DNA of 36,573 nt from Propionigenium maris DSM 9537 (lineage in GTDB: Bacteria > Fusobacteriota > Fusobacteriia > Fusobacteriales > Fusobacteriaceae), in NCBI RefSeq assembly GCF_027925155.1, contig NZ_BSDY01000025.1, forward strand, positions 1-36,573, in the 5' to 3' direction. Of this stretch, positions 17,458-25,690 are shown piece by piece (the first letter of the stretch is position 1; every line of letters starts with the position of its first letter). Both the position numbers and the translations under genes were made by a program. Under the pieces are notes generated by a model. That model saw only the letters and a list, made by a program, of their open reading frames with translations, searched no databases and was not told the origin of the DNA.

Positions 17458-18108
17458 CTAAAATCTCACTATCTTCTCAGCAGCCTCCATATCTATAATT
17501 TTAATAGTTTTATTGTCCTTTTCAATAACCTTTTTATCGACAACTCTTCTTATTACCCTTTGGAGAGTTCGCATCTCAATGTGGAGAAGCTGGGCAAGAT
17601 CCTCTACAGATGTAATGGTATAGCTCCCTCCCTTTGATATTAAAAAGTTCAAAAGGTATTGCTCATTGGAGAAGTTTACCTTGGCCCCGTAGCTCTTAAG
17701 AACCTTTAGAAGGTTCTGGGTAATAGCAGTAAGCATCCTCTGATAGATGCTTACAAGGGAGTGGATGTTTGTCTTCATCATGGCCTTCTGGATGGGGATC
17801 TCCACTATGGTACAGGAGTCCATTCCCCTGAGGATGAAATCCATATTTTCCTGGTGAAAAGCTCCCAGTTGCCCTACGCACTCTCCGGGACCAAATTCAA
17901 GGTTAAATTCAAGATCGCCATCGGTATATGCGTAGACCAGGGCTGTTCCCTCCACTATGAGGTATAGGCTTTCCTCCCTTGGGATGAAGACATCCCCCTT
18001 GGTAATTTTATGTAAAAAAAAGCTTTTTTCCAGGGAGGCATCCTCAATCTGCTTAAGTTCCTCTAAAGTAAGATCTGGTAAAGCTTTAGATATCTCTCTT
18101 ATATCCAT
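17458..18108 (-). CDS. Crp/Fnr-family transcription regulator
   Basis: 216 residues from ATG 18108, chosen because AAAGGAG lies seven bases upstream; an in-frame TTG at 18114 overlaps that site. The N-terminal cyclic-nucleotide-binding-type beta-roll spans about 20-120 (K-G-D-V-F-I-P, L-Y-L-I-V-E-G-T-A-L-V, G-E-C-V-G-Q-L-G-A-F). A long dimer helix (about 120-150) follows, then a C-terminal winged helix with S-V-E-D-L-A-Q-L-L-H-I and R-T-L-Q-R-V-I-R-R as recognition helix. The cysteine pattern of Fnr is absent, so it does not sense oxygen through an FeS cluster of that type. It is divergent from the oxidoreductase/reductive dehalogenase-like operon, whose regulator it probably is; CprK, a Crp/Fnr protein, plays this part in halorespiring bacteria. 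Confidence 0.85.
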   Translation of the reverse strand: MDIREISKALPDLTLEELKQIEDASLEKSFFLHKITKGDVFIPREESLYLIVEGTALVYAYTDGDLEFNLEFGPGECVGQLGAFHQENMDFILRGMDSCTIVEIPIQKAMMKTNIHSLVSIYQRMLTAITQNLLKVLKSYGAKVNFSNEQYLLNFLISKGGSYTITSVEDLAQLLHIEMRTLQRVIRRVVDKKVIEKDNKTIKIIDMEAAEKIVRF

Positions 18109-18161
18109 GATCAACTCCTTTTAATCTAGACTATACCATAGGTTAGATGTAAAGGAAATTT

Positions 18162-18190
18162 TTGTCAAGGTAAAGTTCCAGCATGACAAT
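18162..18190 (+). promoter_or_regulatory. Divergent promoter/operator region
   Basis: Forward TTGTCA (18162-18167) and GACAAT (18185-18190), 17 bp apart, make a plausible promoter for the 18253 operon. The same bases read in reverse give TTGACA (18163-18168), a -35 for the Crp/Fnr gene, so the two promoters overlap. TTGTCA and TGACAA (18184-18189) form an inverted repeat that could be an operator. Confidence 0.45.
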
Positions 18191-18252
18191 TGCCGTGACG
18201 GTGTTTTTTTTAGGGTGTTATTATTGAAAAAAAGCAAAGGGAGGAGCTTAAG

Positions 18253-20184
18253 ATGAAGATAAGAGTATTGGGTGACGTTAATTGCAGAGGTATCCACACA
18301 GTAGAGAGCAGTACTACCTTAAAGGATATCCTTAAAAATAATGCCGGTGGGATGAGAAACAACAGAAGGTTATCTATCATACAGGTAGGTGGAATCCTGG
18401 GAAGGTTTCTGGAGCTGGAGTCTCTAAGTAAACCTGTAGAGGAGTTCGCAGCGGGAGATGAGGTGGTGAATATCATGTACCTGGATGAGCTTTTTTGTCC
18501 AGTGGACTATGTGAAATTTCTCGTGAGACACTGTATCAACATGAGAAGGAGAAGGGAGGAAGACCTCCTTGAGATGAGAGAGATCTCCGAGAAACTTGTA
18601 AGCGAGGAGGGGACCGAAGAGGATTTCCTGAAGCTTAGGGACCTCACCATAGATATCTCGGCATCTGATGAGGAGAAGAGATTTAAGGATATTGTATGGG
18701 AGATGACTGAAAGATACCACGACATCTTCCTGGAACATGTGAGAGAGCATAGGTGCAGAACCACAATATGCAGAAGGCTTTACAGGGCACAGTGTATCAA
18801 TGCCTGTCCTGCCGAGGTGGATATACCGGGGTATGTGGAACTTATGGAGCATAGGAATGTAGAGGATGCATACAGGCTCATGAAGAAAAACAACCCCCTC
18901 TCCTTCGTATGCGGAAAGATATGCCCCAGACCCTGTGAGGACAGGTGCAGAAGAAAACAGCTGGAGGAGACAGTGGGGGTAAGAGCCCTTCAGAGGTATG
19001 CTGCAGATATGACCTTCAGAGTGGGAGAATTTTCAGAGGATAGGTTGGAGGACAAGGGAAGAAGTGTGGCTATCATAGGGGGAGGACCAGCGGGACTATC
19101 TGCTGCATACTACCTGGGAAGAACAGGATACAGGGTCACAATCTTCGAGGAAAATAATGTAGTTGGAGGTATGCTCGCAACGGGTATTCCAGAGTACAGA
19201 CTTCCTCAGGCTACCATAGACAGTGAAGTAGAACATATCAAAAATCTTGGTGTGGAGATAAAGACGGGTATGAGAGTGGGAAGAGATATAGAACTTTCCC
19301 AGATAAGGTCCCACTACGATGTGGTACTTCTGGCAACGGGATGTCAGCTGGGGAATGCCTTTGCCCAGGGAGAGGGGATCGAGACAGCGGTCCAGCTCCT
19401 TAAGGAAGTAAAGGTAGAGGGAAGAAGAGAGATAGGAGAAAAGGTTCTGGTAGTGGGCGGAGGAGATGTTGCAATGGACGCAGCAAGAACTGCTCTGAGA
19501 ATGGGGGCTAAGAAGGTAATGGTGGCAACTCTTGAGGGGAGTATTGCAGAGATGCCTGCAACCTTAGAGGAGAAGGAGGAGGCCTTAGAGGAGGGAATCC
19601 TCTTCTTAAATGGGCGTTCTGTAAAAGAGATCCACAGGAATGAAGACAAGGGTGTTCAGGGGGTTACCCTACAAAGATGTTTGTCGGTACTGGATGACCA
19701 GTACAATTTCTCTCCTGTACTGGATGAGGAAGATACAGAGGAAGTGGAAGTGGACAGCCTTATCTTTGCCATAGGTCAGAGACCGGATACAGAGTACTTC
19801 ACAGAGGACATAGAGGTAGATGAGAGGGGATGGGTAAGGGTAGATCCTGTAACCCTTGAAACAAACGTTAAGGGGGTCTTTGCAGCAGGGGATATGTCTC
19901 GTGTAGGAACTGCAGTGGAGGCCATAGCTGAAGGAAGGAGAAGTGCCCAAGCTATAGACAGACACTTAGAAGGGAGTGGACTCTATACAGGGAAGGAAAT
20001 AACTATTCCTGAGGTTCCCCTGAATATAGATATCTGGAATACCAAGAAGGAGAAGGAGACTATCACTGTTCCAGCCCAGAGAATTAACTTCGATGAAGCA
20101 GTGAAGACCTTTGATGACAGGGAGGCTCTCTGTGAAGCCAGAAGGTGTATGAGATGCGACAGAAACTCCAGAAGGAGATATTAA
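18253..20184 (+). CDS. NAD(P)H-dependent FeS flavoprotein: NuoF-C-like domain fused to GltD-like oxidoreductase
   Basis: A 643-residue cytosolic protein starting behind GGGAGGAG. Residues ~1-105 resemble the SLBB and C-terminal part of NuoF (N-x-x-G-G-M, V-G-G-I-L-G-R, D-E-L-F-C-P-V-D), but the cysteine-rich S-C-G-K-C-T-P-C site is lost. A helical linker follows, then a GltD-type FeS region at about 168-235 (Q-C-I-N-A-C-P-A-E-V-D-I-P, C-G-K-I-C-P-R-P-C-E-D-R-C). The FAD fold is at ~272 (G-G-G-P-A-G-L-S-A-A), the NAD(P)H fold at ~397 (V-V-G-G-G-D-V-A-M-D) and the second FAD motif near 545 (A-A-G-D-M-S). A C-terminal C-E-A-R-R-C-M-R-C-D ends it. It is 13 bp before the dehalogenase-like gene and probably feeds it electrons from NAD(P)H. 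Confidence 0.85.
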   Translation: MKIRVLGDVNCRGIHTVESSTTLKDILKNNAGGMRNNRRLSIIQVGGILGRFLELESLSKPVEEFAAGDEVVNIMYLDELFCPVDYVKFLVRHCINMRRRREEDLLEMREISEKLVSEEGTEEDFLKLRDLTIDISASDEEKRFKDIVWEMTERYHDIFLEHVREHRCRTTICRRLYRAQCINACPAEVDIPGYVELMEHRNVEDAYRLMKKNNPLSFVCGKICPRPCEDRCRRKQLEETVGVRALQRYAADMTFRVGEFSEDRLEDKGRSVAIIGGGPAGLSAAYYLGRTGYRVTIFEENNVVGGMLATGIPEYRLPQATIDSEVEHIKNLGVEIKTGMRVGRDIELSQIRSHYDVVLLATGCQLGNAFAQGEGIETAVQLLKEVKVEGRREIGEKVLVVGGGDVAMDAARTALRMGAKKVMVATLEGSIAEMPATLEEKEEALEEGILFLNGRSVKEIHRNEDKGVQGVTLQRCLSVLDDQYNFSPVLDEEDTEEVEVDSLIFAIGQRPDTEYFTEDIEVDERGWVRVDPVTLETNVKGVFAAGDMSRVGTAVEAIAEGRRSAQAIDRHLEGSGLYTGKEITIPEVPLNIDIWNTKKEKETITVPAQRINFDEAVKTFDDREALCEARRCMRCDRNSRRRY

Positions 20185-20197
20185 GGGAGGAATGAGT

Positions 20198-21481
20198 ATG
20201 AAGCAACCAAGGAAGGAAGTTATCGATCAGTTAATAAAAACGAAAACAAGCGATAAATGGGTAAAGCGTGACCTGGAAACAATGGCTGTGCTCACAGAAA
20301 TAATAGAGGCTGCAGAGGTGGATACAGAGCTCCATGAAACCCTTAAAAGGGAGTATGAGCCCTATTTAAGGAGTATTAAGGCCGGGACAATGGATCTGTG
20401 GAGGGAAAAATATAAATCCATGGTCAATGTGGAGAAGTACTGGAAGAAGGGATATATGCTCAGATGGGACAAGGAAACGTGTCTCTGTAAACCATCTCCC
20501 ATAAATGAGGGTAAAGAGTTTACAGACAATAACCACATGTATAATATTCTGGACCAGGAGGAGATGGATGTCTCCTATGAGTTTGAGCCTATCTGGGGAG
20601 AACCAGATGCCTGGGGGCCTAACTTTATGGTGGGATATATCATGCCTAAGATGGAAGTATCCACAGGAGATTTCTACAGCTATGTTGTGAGGATCATCAG
20701 GGATAAGATAGGGATGCAGCAGGAGGAGATGGCGGAACATGAGATACCTGCATCCCCTGAAAAAGAAATGGATATGGTCAAGCTGAAGGCTGAGATCAAG
20801 GAGAAAGCCCATGAGCTGGGATTCGGAGTAGTCGGATTTACAAAGGTAGACAGAAGATTTCTGGGGAACGGGGATGACGAGGTAGCACCATACCAGAACA
20901 TAGTCATCCTTGGAATGGAGATGGATCATGAGGAGGTAGAGGAGATACCAAATCCGGGAATAGAGACCGGGGAACAGTTTGTAATGAAGATCTATGCCAA
21001 TGCAGGGGAGGGCTCCCACGAACTTGCAGAGTTCATAAGATCCAAGGGGTGGAAGGCACACCCCAGGGTCTCTCTGGACGGGGAAGTAAAGTTTGCTCAT
21101 CACGCAGTGAATGCAGGAGTTGCTAACTTTGGAACCTGTGCAAACACCATTACAAAGGAATATGGTCCCAGACTGAGATATGCTGCTGTAGTCTTTGAGG
21201 CTGACGTAGAGCCTGATACTCCAAAGGACTTCAATGTAGAGGAGTTCTGCTCCAGGTGTAGGATGTGCCAAAAATCATGTCCTACCAAGGCTATTCCCAA
21301 GGAAGCTATAAGGATAAGGGGAGCCATGAGAAGAAGGCTGAATGATAAAAAGTGTTTTGCCTCTATGATCGGCCTGCATAATGACTGCGGTTTCTGTATA
21401 AAGGTCTGTCCTATCCATAAGTTTGGCTTTGACAAGGCCATGGATGCTATACCTTCCTACTACTCATATAACTTAGACTAA
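20198..21481 (+). CDS. Reductive dehalogenase-family corrinoid/FeS protein, cytosolic
   Basis: 427 residues from ATG 20198, seven bases after GGGAGG; an ATG at 20192 is too close to that site. The C-terminus has two [4Fe-4S] motifs arranged as in reductive dehalogenases: C351-x2-C354-x2-C357-x3-C361-P, then C386-x10-C397-x2-C400-x3-C404-P. Before them, H-H-A-V-N-A-G-V-A-N-F-G and E-Y-G-P-R-L-R-Y-A-A-V match the nitroreductase-like corrinoid-binding region shared with epoxyqueuosine reductase. There is no Tat signal, unlike respiratory enzymes, which suggests a soluble, NAD(P)H-driven type. The N-terminal ~190 residues are long and rich in charged residues and are not recognised. Possible role: reductive removal of a halogen (for example bromine from bromophenols). 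A different corrinoid reductase is the main alternative. Confidence 0.7.
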   Translation: MKQPRKEVIDQLIKTKTSDKWVKRDLETMAVLTEIIEAAEVDTELHETLKREYEPYLRSIKAGTMDLWREKYKSMVNVEKYWKKGYMLRWDKETCLCKPSPINEGKEFTDNNHMYNILDQEEMDVSYEFEPIWGEPDAWGPNFMVGYIMPKMEVSTGDFYSYVVRIIRDKIGMQQEEMAEHEIPASPEKEMDMVKLKAEIKEKAHELGFGVVGFTKVDRRFLGNGDDEVAPYQNIVILGMEMDHEEVEEIPNPGIETGEQFVMKIYANAGEGSHELAEFIRSKGWKAHPRVSLDGEVKFAHHAVNAGVANFGTCANTITKEYGPRLRYAAVVFEADVEPDTPKDFNVEEFCSRCRMCQKSCPTKAIPKEAIRIRGAMRRRLNDKKCFASMIGLHNDCGFCIKVCPIHKFGFDKAMDAIPSYYSYNLD

Positions 21482-21681
21482 GTTCTTGTTTTATCTACAG
21501 ACTTGGAAAGATCAATAAATGTAGTCTAGATGTGCAGCTAAAATTAAGCAAAGTTTTAAATACCAAATCCACATAATTCAGGAAGGAATATCTGGAAAAG
21601 TGGAAACTATGTGGAAAGAGCTCATAGGCAACTACCTTTTTCCTAAAAAAATTTCAAAGTTGATATAAAATCATTGGTTTT

Positions 21682-21706
21682 AGGCACTCCTTGGAGTGCT
21701 TTTTTA
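21682..21706. terminator. Terminator after the dehalogenase-like operon
   Basis: GGCACTCC and GGAGTGCT form a tight hairpin with a TT loop followed by six T residues. It also lies downstream of the convergent zinc-ribbon gene. Confidence 0.9.
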
Positions 21707-21725
21707 TTGAAATTCTATAGTACAG

Positions 21726-21947
21726 TTATTTACTGATCTTTTTATTTTCTAGACTTAACCACTCATAACCACAGGCTTTACAGTGATAGTCGGGATCAGG
21801 AGTTTCAAGATTTATACAGCATCCCCCAAGCCAGTAGTTATCCTTTTCTTGGATCTCTTTGAACAGTTCCTCTGTGGGCATACCGTAGATTATTTCGACT
21901 ACTTCTTTAGAACCACACCGAGGACACTTTTTCAGATCTGGTTTCAT
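21726..21947 (-). CDS. Small zinc-ribbon protein
   Basis: A 73-residue protein starting at ATG 21947 behind AAGGAGG. It has two Cys pairs, C-P-R-C-G-S (8-11) and C-K-A-C-G-Y (about 56-59), the usual rubredoxin-like zinc-ribbon knuckles, with an extra G-G-C-C in between. Probably cytosolic and nucleic-acid or protein binding; no specific function can be assigned. It stands alone, convergent to the dehalogenase-like operon. Confidence 0.75.
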   Translation of the reverse strand: MKPDLKKCPRCGSKEVVEIIYGMPTEELFKEIQEKDNYWLGGCCINLETPDPDYHCKACGYEWLSLENKKISK

Positions 21948-22233
21948 AGAGCCTCCTTAATATACAATATTTTTTAATTATACCCTATAAACCTAGAAGA
22001 ATATCTATAAACTTCATAGATAATCTATCTCTGAAGTAAAGAATTTGTGCAGGAAAAAAATGATATACGAAGAACAAAAATATGATAAGCAACAGGGTGG
22101 AATTAATGAAAATATTAGAGACGATGGATGTTTTTTAGAGTGATATTGCATTCTTTTTGAGTCTTATAGATTTTTCCAAAGCTGCTCAAAAAATTATTGG
22201 GAGCTTATATCTAAAAAATAAGAGGAGGTTCCG

Positions 22234-22839
22234 ATGAAGAAGATTAAATCAATTATGCTGGTCTTATTCACTTTATTACTCCCGGCGTGTACAAATATCC
22301 CCGAAGAATCTGTTAGTCTGAGCAGCGAAGTTGGAGCTGGATTAAAAAAACAGCACCAATTTCAGGTAGAGTTAGTTAACCTATACTTTGATAGTAAGAG
22401 AAAGGAATTAGATGAAACAATGCTAAAGGAGTTAGATAAATACTTCAATACTCTTGCCCCTACAGGAGAGCTCAAGCTCAATAAAGATCAGTTTATGGAT
22501 GTACTTGCAGATGCCAAGGAGTTTAATATAAAATATAATTCAGCAAAAAAGGAGCTTGAAAAATCAAGGGTTCTGCTAATAAAGAAACTGGAGGAAGATT
22601 ACCTTGCACTTAATCAGGCAAACTCTTCTATAACAGAGATATTGAAATCTTCAGCTCCTGAAAAGGATACAGGATCGGAAGTGGCCCACTCACCTTCAGA
22701 GACGTCAGCTGTGAAAATAAACCTGGAGAAAGCTTTGGCTGAGGTTGATGGATTTACATTGGAAGATGTTGAGGAAGGGGAGAAGAGCATCATGATAGAT
22801 GATCTGCATAGAAAAGTATTTGGTGAAAGCCAAGAGTAG
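22234..22839 (+). CDS. Putative lipoprotein with coiled coil
   Basis: A 201-residue protein starting behind AGAGGAGG. The signal peptide ends in a lipobox, L-L-P-A-C (Cys19), so it is likely lipid-anchored in the envelope. The rest is highly charged and helical, with heptad-like stretches (YNSAKKELEKSRVLLIKKLE) and a Ser/Glu-rich, low-complexity segment near 140-160. No enzymatic motif is seen. Single gene, ended by repeat R1 copy C. Family not recognised. Confidence 0.7.
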   Translation: MKKIKSIMLVLFTLLLPACTNIPEESVSLSSEVGAGLKKQHQFQVELVNLYFDSKRKELDETMLKELDKYFNTLAPTGELKLNKDQFMDVLADAKEFNIKYNSAKKELEKSRVLLIKKLEEDYLALNQANSSITEILKSSAPEKDTGSEVAHSPSETSAVKINLEKALAEVDGFTLEDVEEGEKSIMIDDLHRKVFGESQE

Positions 22840-22964
22840 AGTAAGAGGAAGGGATGCCTGGAAAAGTGATGATTAATGAAGGAAGACACTCGATTTATCG
22901 AGTGTCTTTTTAAGTTCATAAAAATAGAAATTTTAAATTCAAGAGACTGCATAATATCTATGAT
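22840..22964. repeat. Dispersed intergenic repeat R1, copy C
   Basis: The best-preserved copy. GACACTCGATTTATCGAGTGTC is a perfect hairpin (two arms around TTTA) with a T-run, followed by the tail AAAATAGAAATTTT, AAATTCAAGAGACTGCATAATAT. Upstream, CTGGAAAAGTGAT matches copy A. The tail reaches the stop codon of the convergent GGDEF gene, so the element serves as the shared terminator. Confidence 0.8.
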
Positions 22965-23848
22965 TTAGCTACGGTTATTTGATTTTTACCATTTCTTTTG
23001 GATCTATACATAATCTTATCAACCCTGTCCATTAATTTTTTATAGTTTTCAGATTTCTGGTATGTAGTGATTCCAATGCTCAGGCCTGATTCTATTCCCT
23101 TTTTTTCCAATGAGGCAGAAATATTTTCCCTGACTCTTTCCATTACCGCCAGAGCTGTTTTAACTTTAGTGTTTGGATATATTATTAAAAATTCATCCCC
23201 ACCATATCTAAAAGCATAATCAGACTCTCTTATGCAACTCTTTATCTCTACTCCTAACATTGTCAAAAACTCGTCCCCCTTTATATGGCCATAGATATCG
23301 TTAATAGCTTTAAAATTATCGATGTCAATAAATGCCACCGATACATCTGGGGTAATATCAATTAGCTTGTTTAGGAGAGTTTCAAGGTGCTCTTCAAGGT
23401 AGTACCTGTTATATAGTCCAGTCAATGGATCCTTTATGCTCTTGTTGTATATAGCTTCAGTTTTAAGCTTGTTCTTTTCCTCCTCTAAAAAACGTAAAAT
23501 AACGGCAATGGATACCATAGCTACTCCAACTGGTACTAAAATGTTTTCCAGTTCACCTAGAAGCCCTTCCAGTTCATAGAATTCATCCATTAAATCCTGT
23601 AAGACTCCTGAATAAAGGGTAATAAGACCGCCTAACATCCAGCAGTAGTAGTTTTTATTTTTAAAACCGGCTTTTTCAAAGTACATCCATATTGCAAGCT
23701 GAAAACATATTAAAGATTCACTTATGATATCCAATGATGTCAGATCCTCTGCTTTTTCAAATGAGGAATCTAAGTGTATTAATACTAAAGTGATTACAAT
23801 TAAGATTAAGTATGGAATTGATATATTAGTTAGTTTTAATTTTTTCAA
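22958..23848 (-). CDS. Membrane-bound diguanylate cyclase (GGDEF)
   Basis: The protein makes cyclic di-GMP from two GTP. I start at TTG 23848 (296 residues), since a GGAGGGGGG site lies just upstream; starts at 23890 or 23941 extend the frame but lack a site. Residues ~8-140 contain several hydrophobic helices, so the sensor part is in the membrane. A short coiled linker (EEEKNKLKTEAIY) leads to a GGDEF domain with D-P-L-T-G-L-Y-N-R, the catalytic R-Y-G-G-D-E-F, and the inhibitory I-site R-E-S-D five residues before GGDEF, so product feedback is likely. No EAL domain. A class-I cyclic-dinucleotide riboswitch lies 2.6 kb away at 25593 and could read its product. Confidence 0.88.
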   Translation of the reverse strand: MKKLKLTNISIPYLILIVITLVLIHLDSSFEKAEDLTSLDIISESLICFQLAIWMYFEKAGFKNKNYYCWMLGGLITLYSGVLQDLMDEFYELEGLLGELENILVPVGVAMVSIAVILRFLEEEKNKLKTEAIYNKSIKDPLTGLYNRYYLEEHLETLLNKLIDITPDVSVAFIDIDNFKAINDIYGHIKGDEFLTMLGVEIKSCIRESDYAFRYGGDEFLIIYPNTKVKTALAVMERVRENISASLEKKGIESGLSIGITTYQKSENYKKLMDRVDKIMYRSKRNGKNQITVAKS

Positions 23849-24050
23849 CTTATCCCCCCCCTCCAACCTTTTTTTCACAATAAACTTCATTGAAATTGAA
23901 TCTTTTAAGAGGATATTAGCTGATATTTGAAAAAATTTCAAATGAAATCAGGAACCTGTTAGTTTTCAAGTCTTTAAATCTTGAGATTGTTAAGAGGAAA
24001 AAGCTGATGTTGGAATAAAGTATTAATGAAGGAAACCTGGAGGTGAGGAA

Positions 24051-24284
24051 ATGAAAGCAAGGATTCTTTATGGCGAGAAGAAGGAGTTTATCCTGGGAGA
24101 AAAGTTTAACGGTGACAAGAGGGTTACATCTATAGAGGTGAAGGATGGAGGGCTTCATATCCACTACGAATCTCTTGATACAGGGGCAAGGGGAAGACTG
24201 GAATTTTACAATACTCCCTTTGTAGTAGAGGAGTGCAGTGAGGGGGAGACAGCTTTAGACGATTTAGAAAAGGCATTTCTTTAG
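24051..24284 (+). CDS. Small beta-rich protein, unknown
   Basis: A 77-residue cytosolic protein starting at ATG 24051 behind CTGGAGG. It alternates short strands (ILYGEKKEFILGEKF, SIEVKDGGLHIHYES) and ends in an acidic helix (ETALDDLEKAFL). No family recognised. It has its own terminator right after the stop. Confidence 0.6.
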   Translation: MKARILYGEKKEFILGEKFNGDKRVTSIEVKDGGLHIHYESLDTGARGRLEFYNTPFVVEECSEGETALDDLEKAFL

Positions 24285-24285
24285 A

Positions 24286-24309
24286 GGGGCTCAGCGAGTC
24301 CCTTTTTTA
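24286..24309 (+). terminator. Terminator after the 77-residue gene
   Basis: GGGGCTC and GAGTCCC pair (one G-U) around AGC, with a T-run immediately after. Confidence 0.8.
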
Positions 24310-24574
24310 TTGAGAGGGGTAGGTCTAGTTAAGGTTATGATTAAAGGGGAGGAGCTAAATATATCTTTCATGAGTTTGAGGTAGTGCTGGATCTGTAGCT
24401 GTTATCCTTTAACCCATCATTTTAATAAAATTTTAATCTCATTCTTTAAAGATTACTCTATTCTGTGGGAAGATAATTAAATTTAAATTAAGTATTTAAA
24501 CAGGTGTTGTTTTTTCCATAAAATATAGTATTCTCTTAAAAAGATTAGGTTTTGGTAATCAAAAGGAGGAAGGG

Positions 24575-25288
24575 ATGAGGTTAAAAAATAAGGTTTTACC
24601 TATAATAGCAGGACTTATGTTTATGGGATGCAGCAATAACATGGAGAGGGGTGAAGTTGTAAGAGCTGTTACTACACAGGAGGAGCAGCAGGCTCTCACA
24701 GCCTATGATATTCAAGCTCAATTAACTGAAGGGAATAAAAGGTTTGTGAGGGGAGAGCTTATCAACAGGGATTACAGGGAACAGGTAAAATTAAGTGAAG
24801 AGGCTCAGTTTCCTAAATCTGTAATTTTATCATGTCTTGATTCCAGGGTCCCAGTGGAGACTGTTTTTGATTTGGGGATAGGAGATGCTTTTGTAGCCAG
24901 AGTAGCGGGGAATATCTCCAATGAGGATATCCTCGGAAGCCTTGAATATGCTACAGAAGTTTCAGGGGCAAAGCTGGTAGTTGTGCTGGGGCATGAAAAC
25001 TGCGGAGCAGTAAAGAGTGCCAAGGATGGTGTTGAACTGGGTAATATAACTCCTCTGCTGAGTAAGATCACACCTGCGGTGGAAAGTGTTAAGGGTAGAG
25101 AGGATCTAAGTAGTTATTCAGATAAGGAGCTGGTAGATGAGATATCCAGGGAAAATGTAGTACTTACCATGGAAAACCTGAGGAAGGAGAGCTCCATTAT
25201 AAAAGGTCTTGAGGAAGAGGGGAAAATTAAGATAGTTGGAGGGGTTTATGAGATGGCCACAGGAAGGGTCAGATGGCTGGATATCTAG
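24575..25288 (+). CDS. Beta-class carbonic anhydrase with lipoprotein signal
   Basis: It catalyses reversible hydration of CO2 to bicarbonate. The 237-residue protein starts behind AAAGGAGGAAGGG. Zinc ligands and the catalytic dyad of beta-class enzymes are visible: C87-L-D89-S-R91 and H140-E-N-C143-G-A. Unlike usual cytosolic members, it begins with a signal peptide ending M-F-M-G-C (Cys19), a plausible lipobox, followed by a ~25-residue linker, so it is probably anchored in the periplasm. It is a single gene with terminator at 25448. The Phe at the -3 lipobox position is atypical, so a cleaved non-lipid form is possible. Confidence 0.88.
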   Translation: MRLKNKVLPIIAGLMFMGCSNNMERGEVVRAVTTQEEQQALTAYDIQAQLTEGNKRFVRGELINRDYREQVKLSEEAQFPKSVILSCLDSRVPVETVFDLGIGDAFVARVAGNISNEDILGSLEYATEVSGAKLVVVLGHENCGAVKSAKDGVELGNITPLLSKITPAVESVKGREDLSSYSDKELVDEISRENVVLTMENLRKESSIIKGLEEEGKIKIVGGVYEMATGRVRWLDI

Positions 25289-25447
25289 GATTTTACATGG
25301 TGAAGGAGCAGGAAGATAGTGATTATAGCCAGGGTTAAGCACCGATTTTTTATAAAAGCTGCTGAAGCCTTGGAACCTTGTATAATTTGACGAATAGTTT
25401 TGAAAGGCTTATAAGGAGCAGGACAAGGAGATAAGAACAGTGGAAAG

Positions 25448-25478
25448 AGGGAGCTTCCTTTATAAGCTCCCTTTTTTC
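25448..25478. terminator. Terminator after the carbonic anhydrase gene
   Basis: GAGGGAGCTT and AAGCTCCCTTTTTT form a strong hairpin about 160 bp after the stop codon. Confidence 0.85.
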
Positions 25479-25592
25479 CTTTAAAGTTTTTTTCCTACTG
25501 TTATTAGATTGGAGGAAGGGAACACTATAGCTAAAGTCCATTTTATGTGATAATATCTCTATTGAAGAAGATTATAAAATGAATAACTCTGA

Positions 25593-25672
25593 AAAAGGCA
25601 AAGGAGGGGAAACCCTGTGACGCAAAACTAGAGGGTCTAAGTCCACCTTGGATAGGACAGCCAGTTGCCATA
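25593..25672 (+). promoter_or_regulatory. Class I cyclic di-GMP (GEMM-I type) riboswitch aptamer
   Basis: The 5' UTR of the pilin-like gene shows the GEMM-I pattern. A closing stem GGCAA (25597-25601) pairs with TTGCC (25665-25669). One arm, AGGG-GAAA-CCCT, has a GNRA tetraloop, followed by the conserved GACGCAAAACTA, GGGTCTAAG, then GATAGGACAGCC. A TGTGATAATAT element at about 25544-25554 could be the promoter. The pilin ribosome site lies ~12 bases after the aptamer, so control of translation start or early termination is likely; no separate terminator stem is obvious. Closely related variants bind cyclic GMP-AMP, which I cannot exclude. Confidence 0.85.
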
Positions 25673-25690
25673 ATTTTTTAGGGGGACAAT

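Noticed and set aside
18115..18252. Canonical dehalobox or Fnr box upstream of the dehalogenase-like operon
   Set aside because: Neither TTAAT-N4-ATTAA nor TTGAT-N4-ATCAA is present; TTAATCTAG at 18121 matches one half only.
20366..21271. 301-residue frame opposite the dehalogenase-like gene
   Set aside because: Antisense shadow of a gene with clear FeS motifs; composition is that of a reversed purine-rich coding strand.
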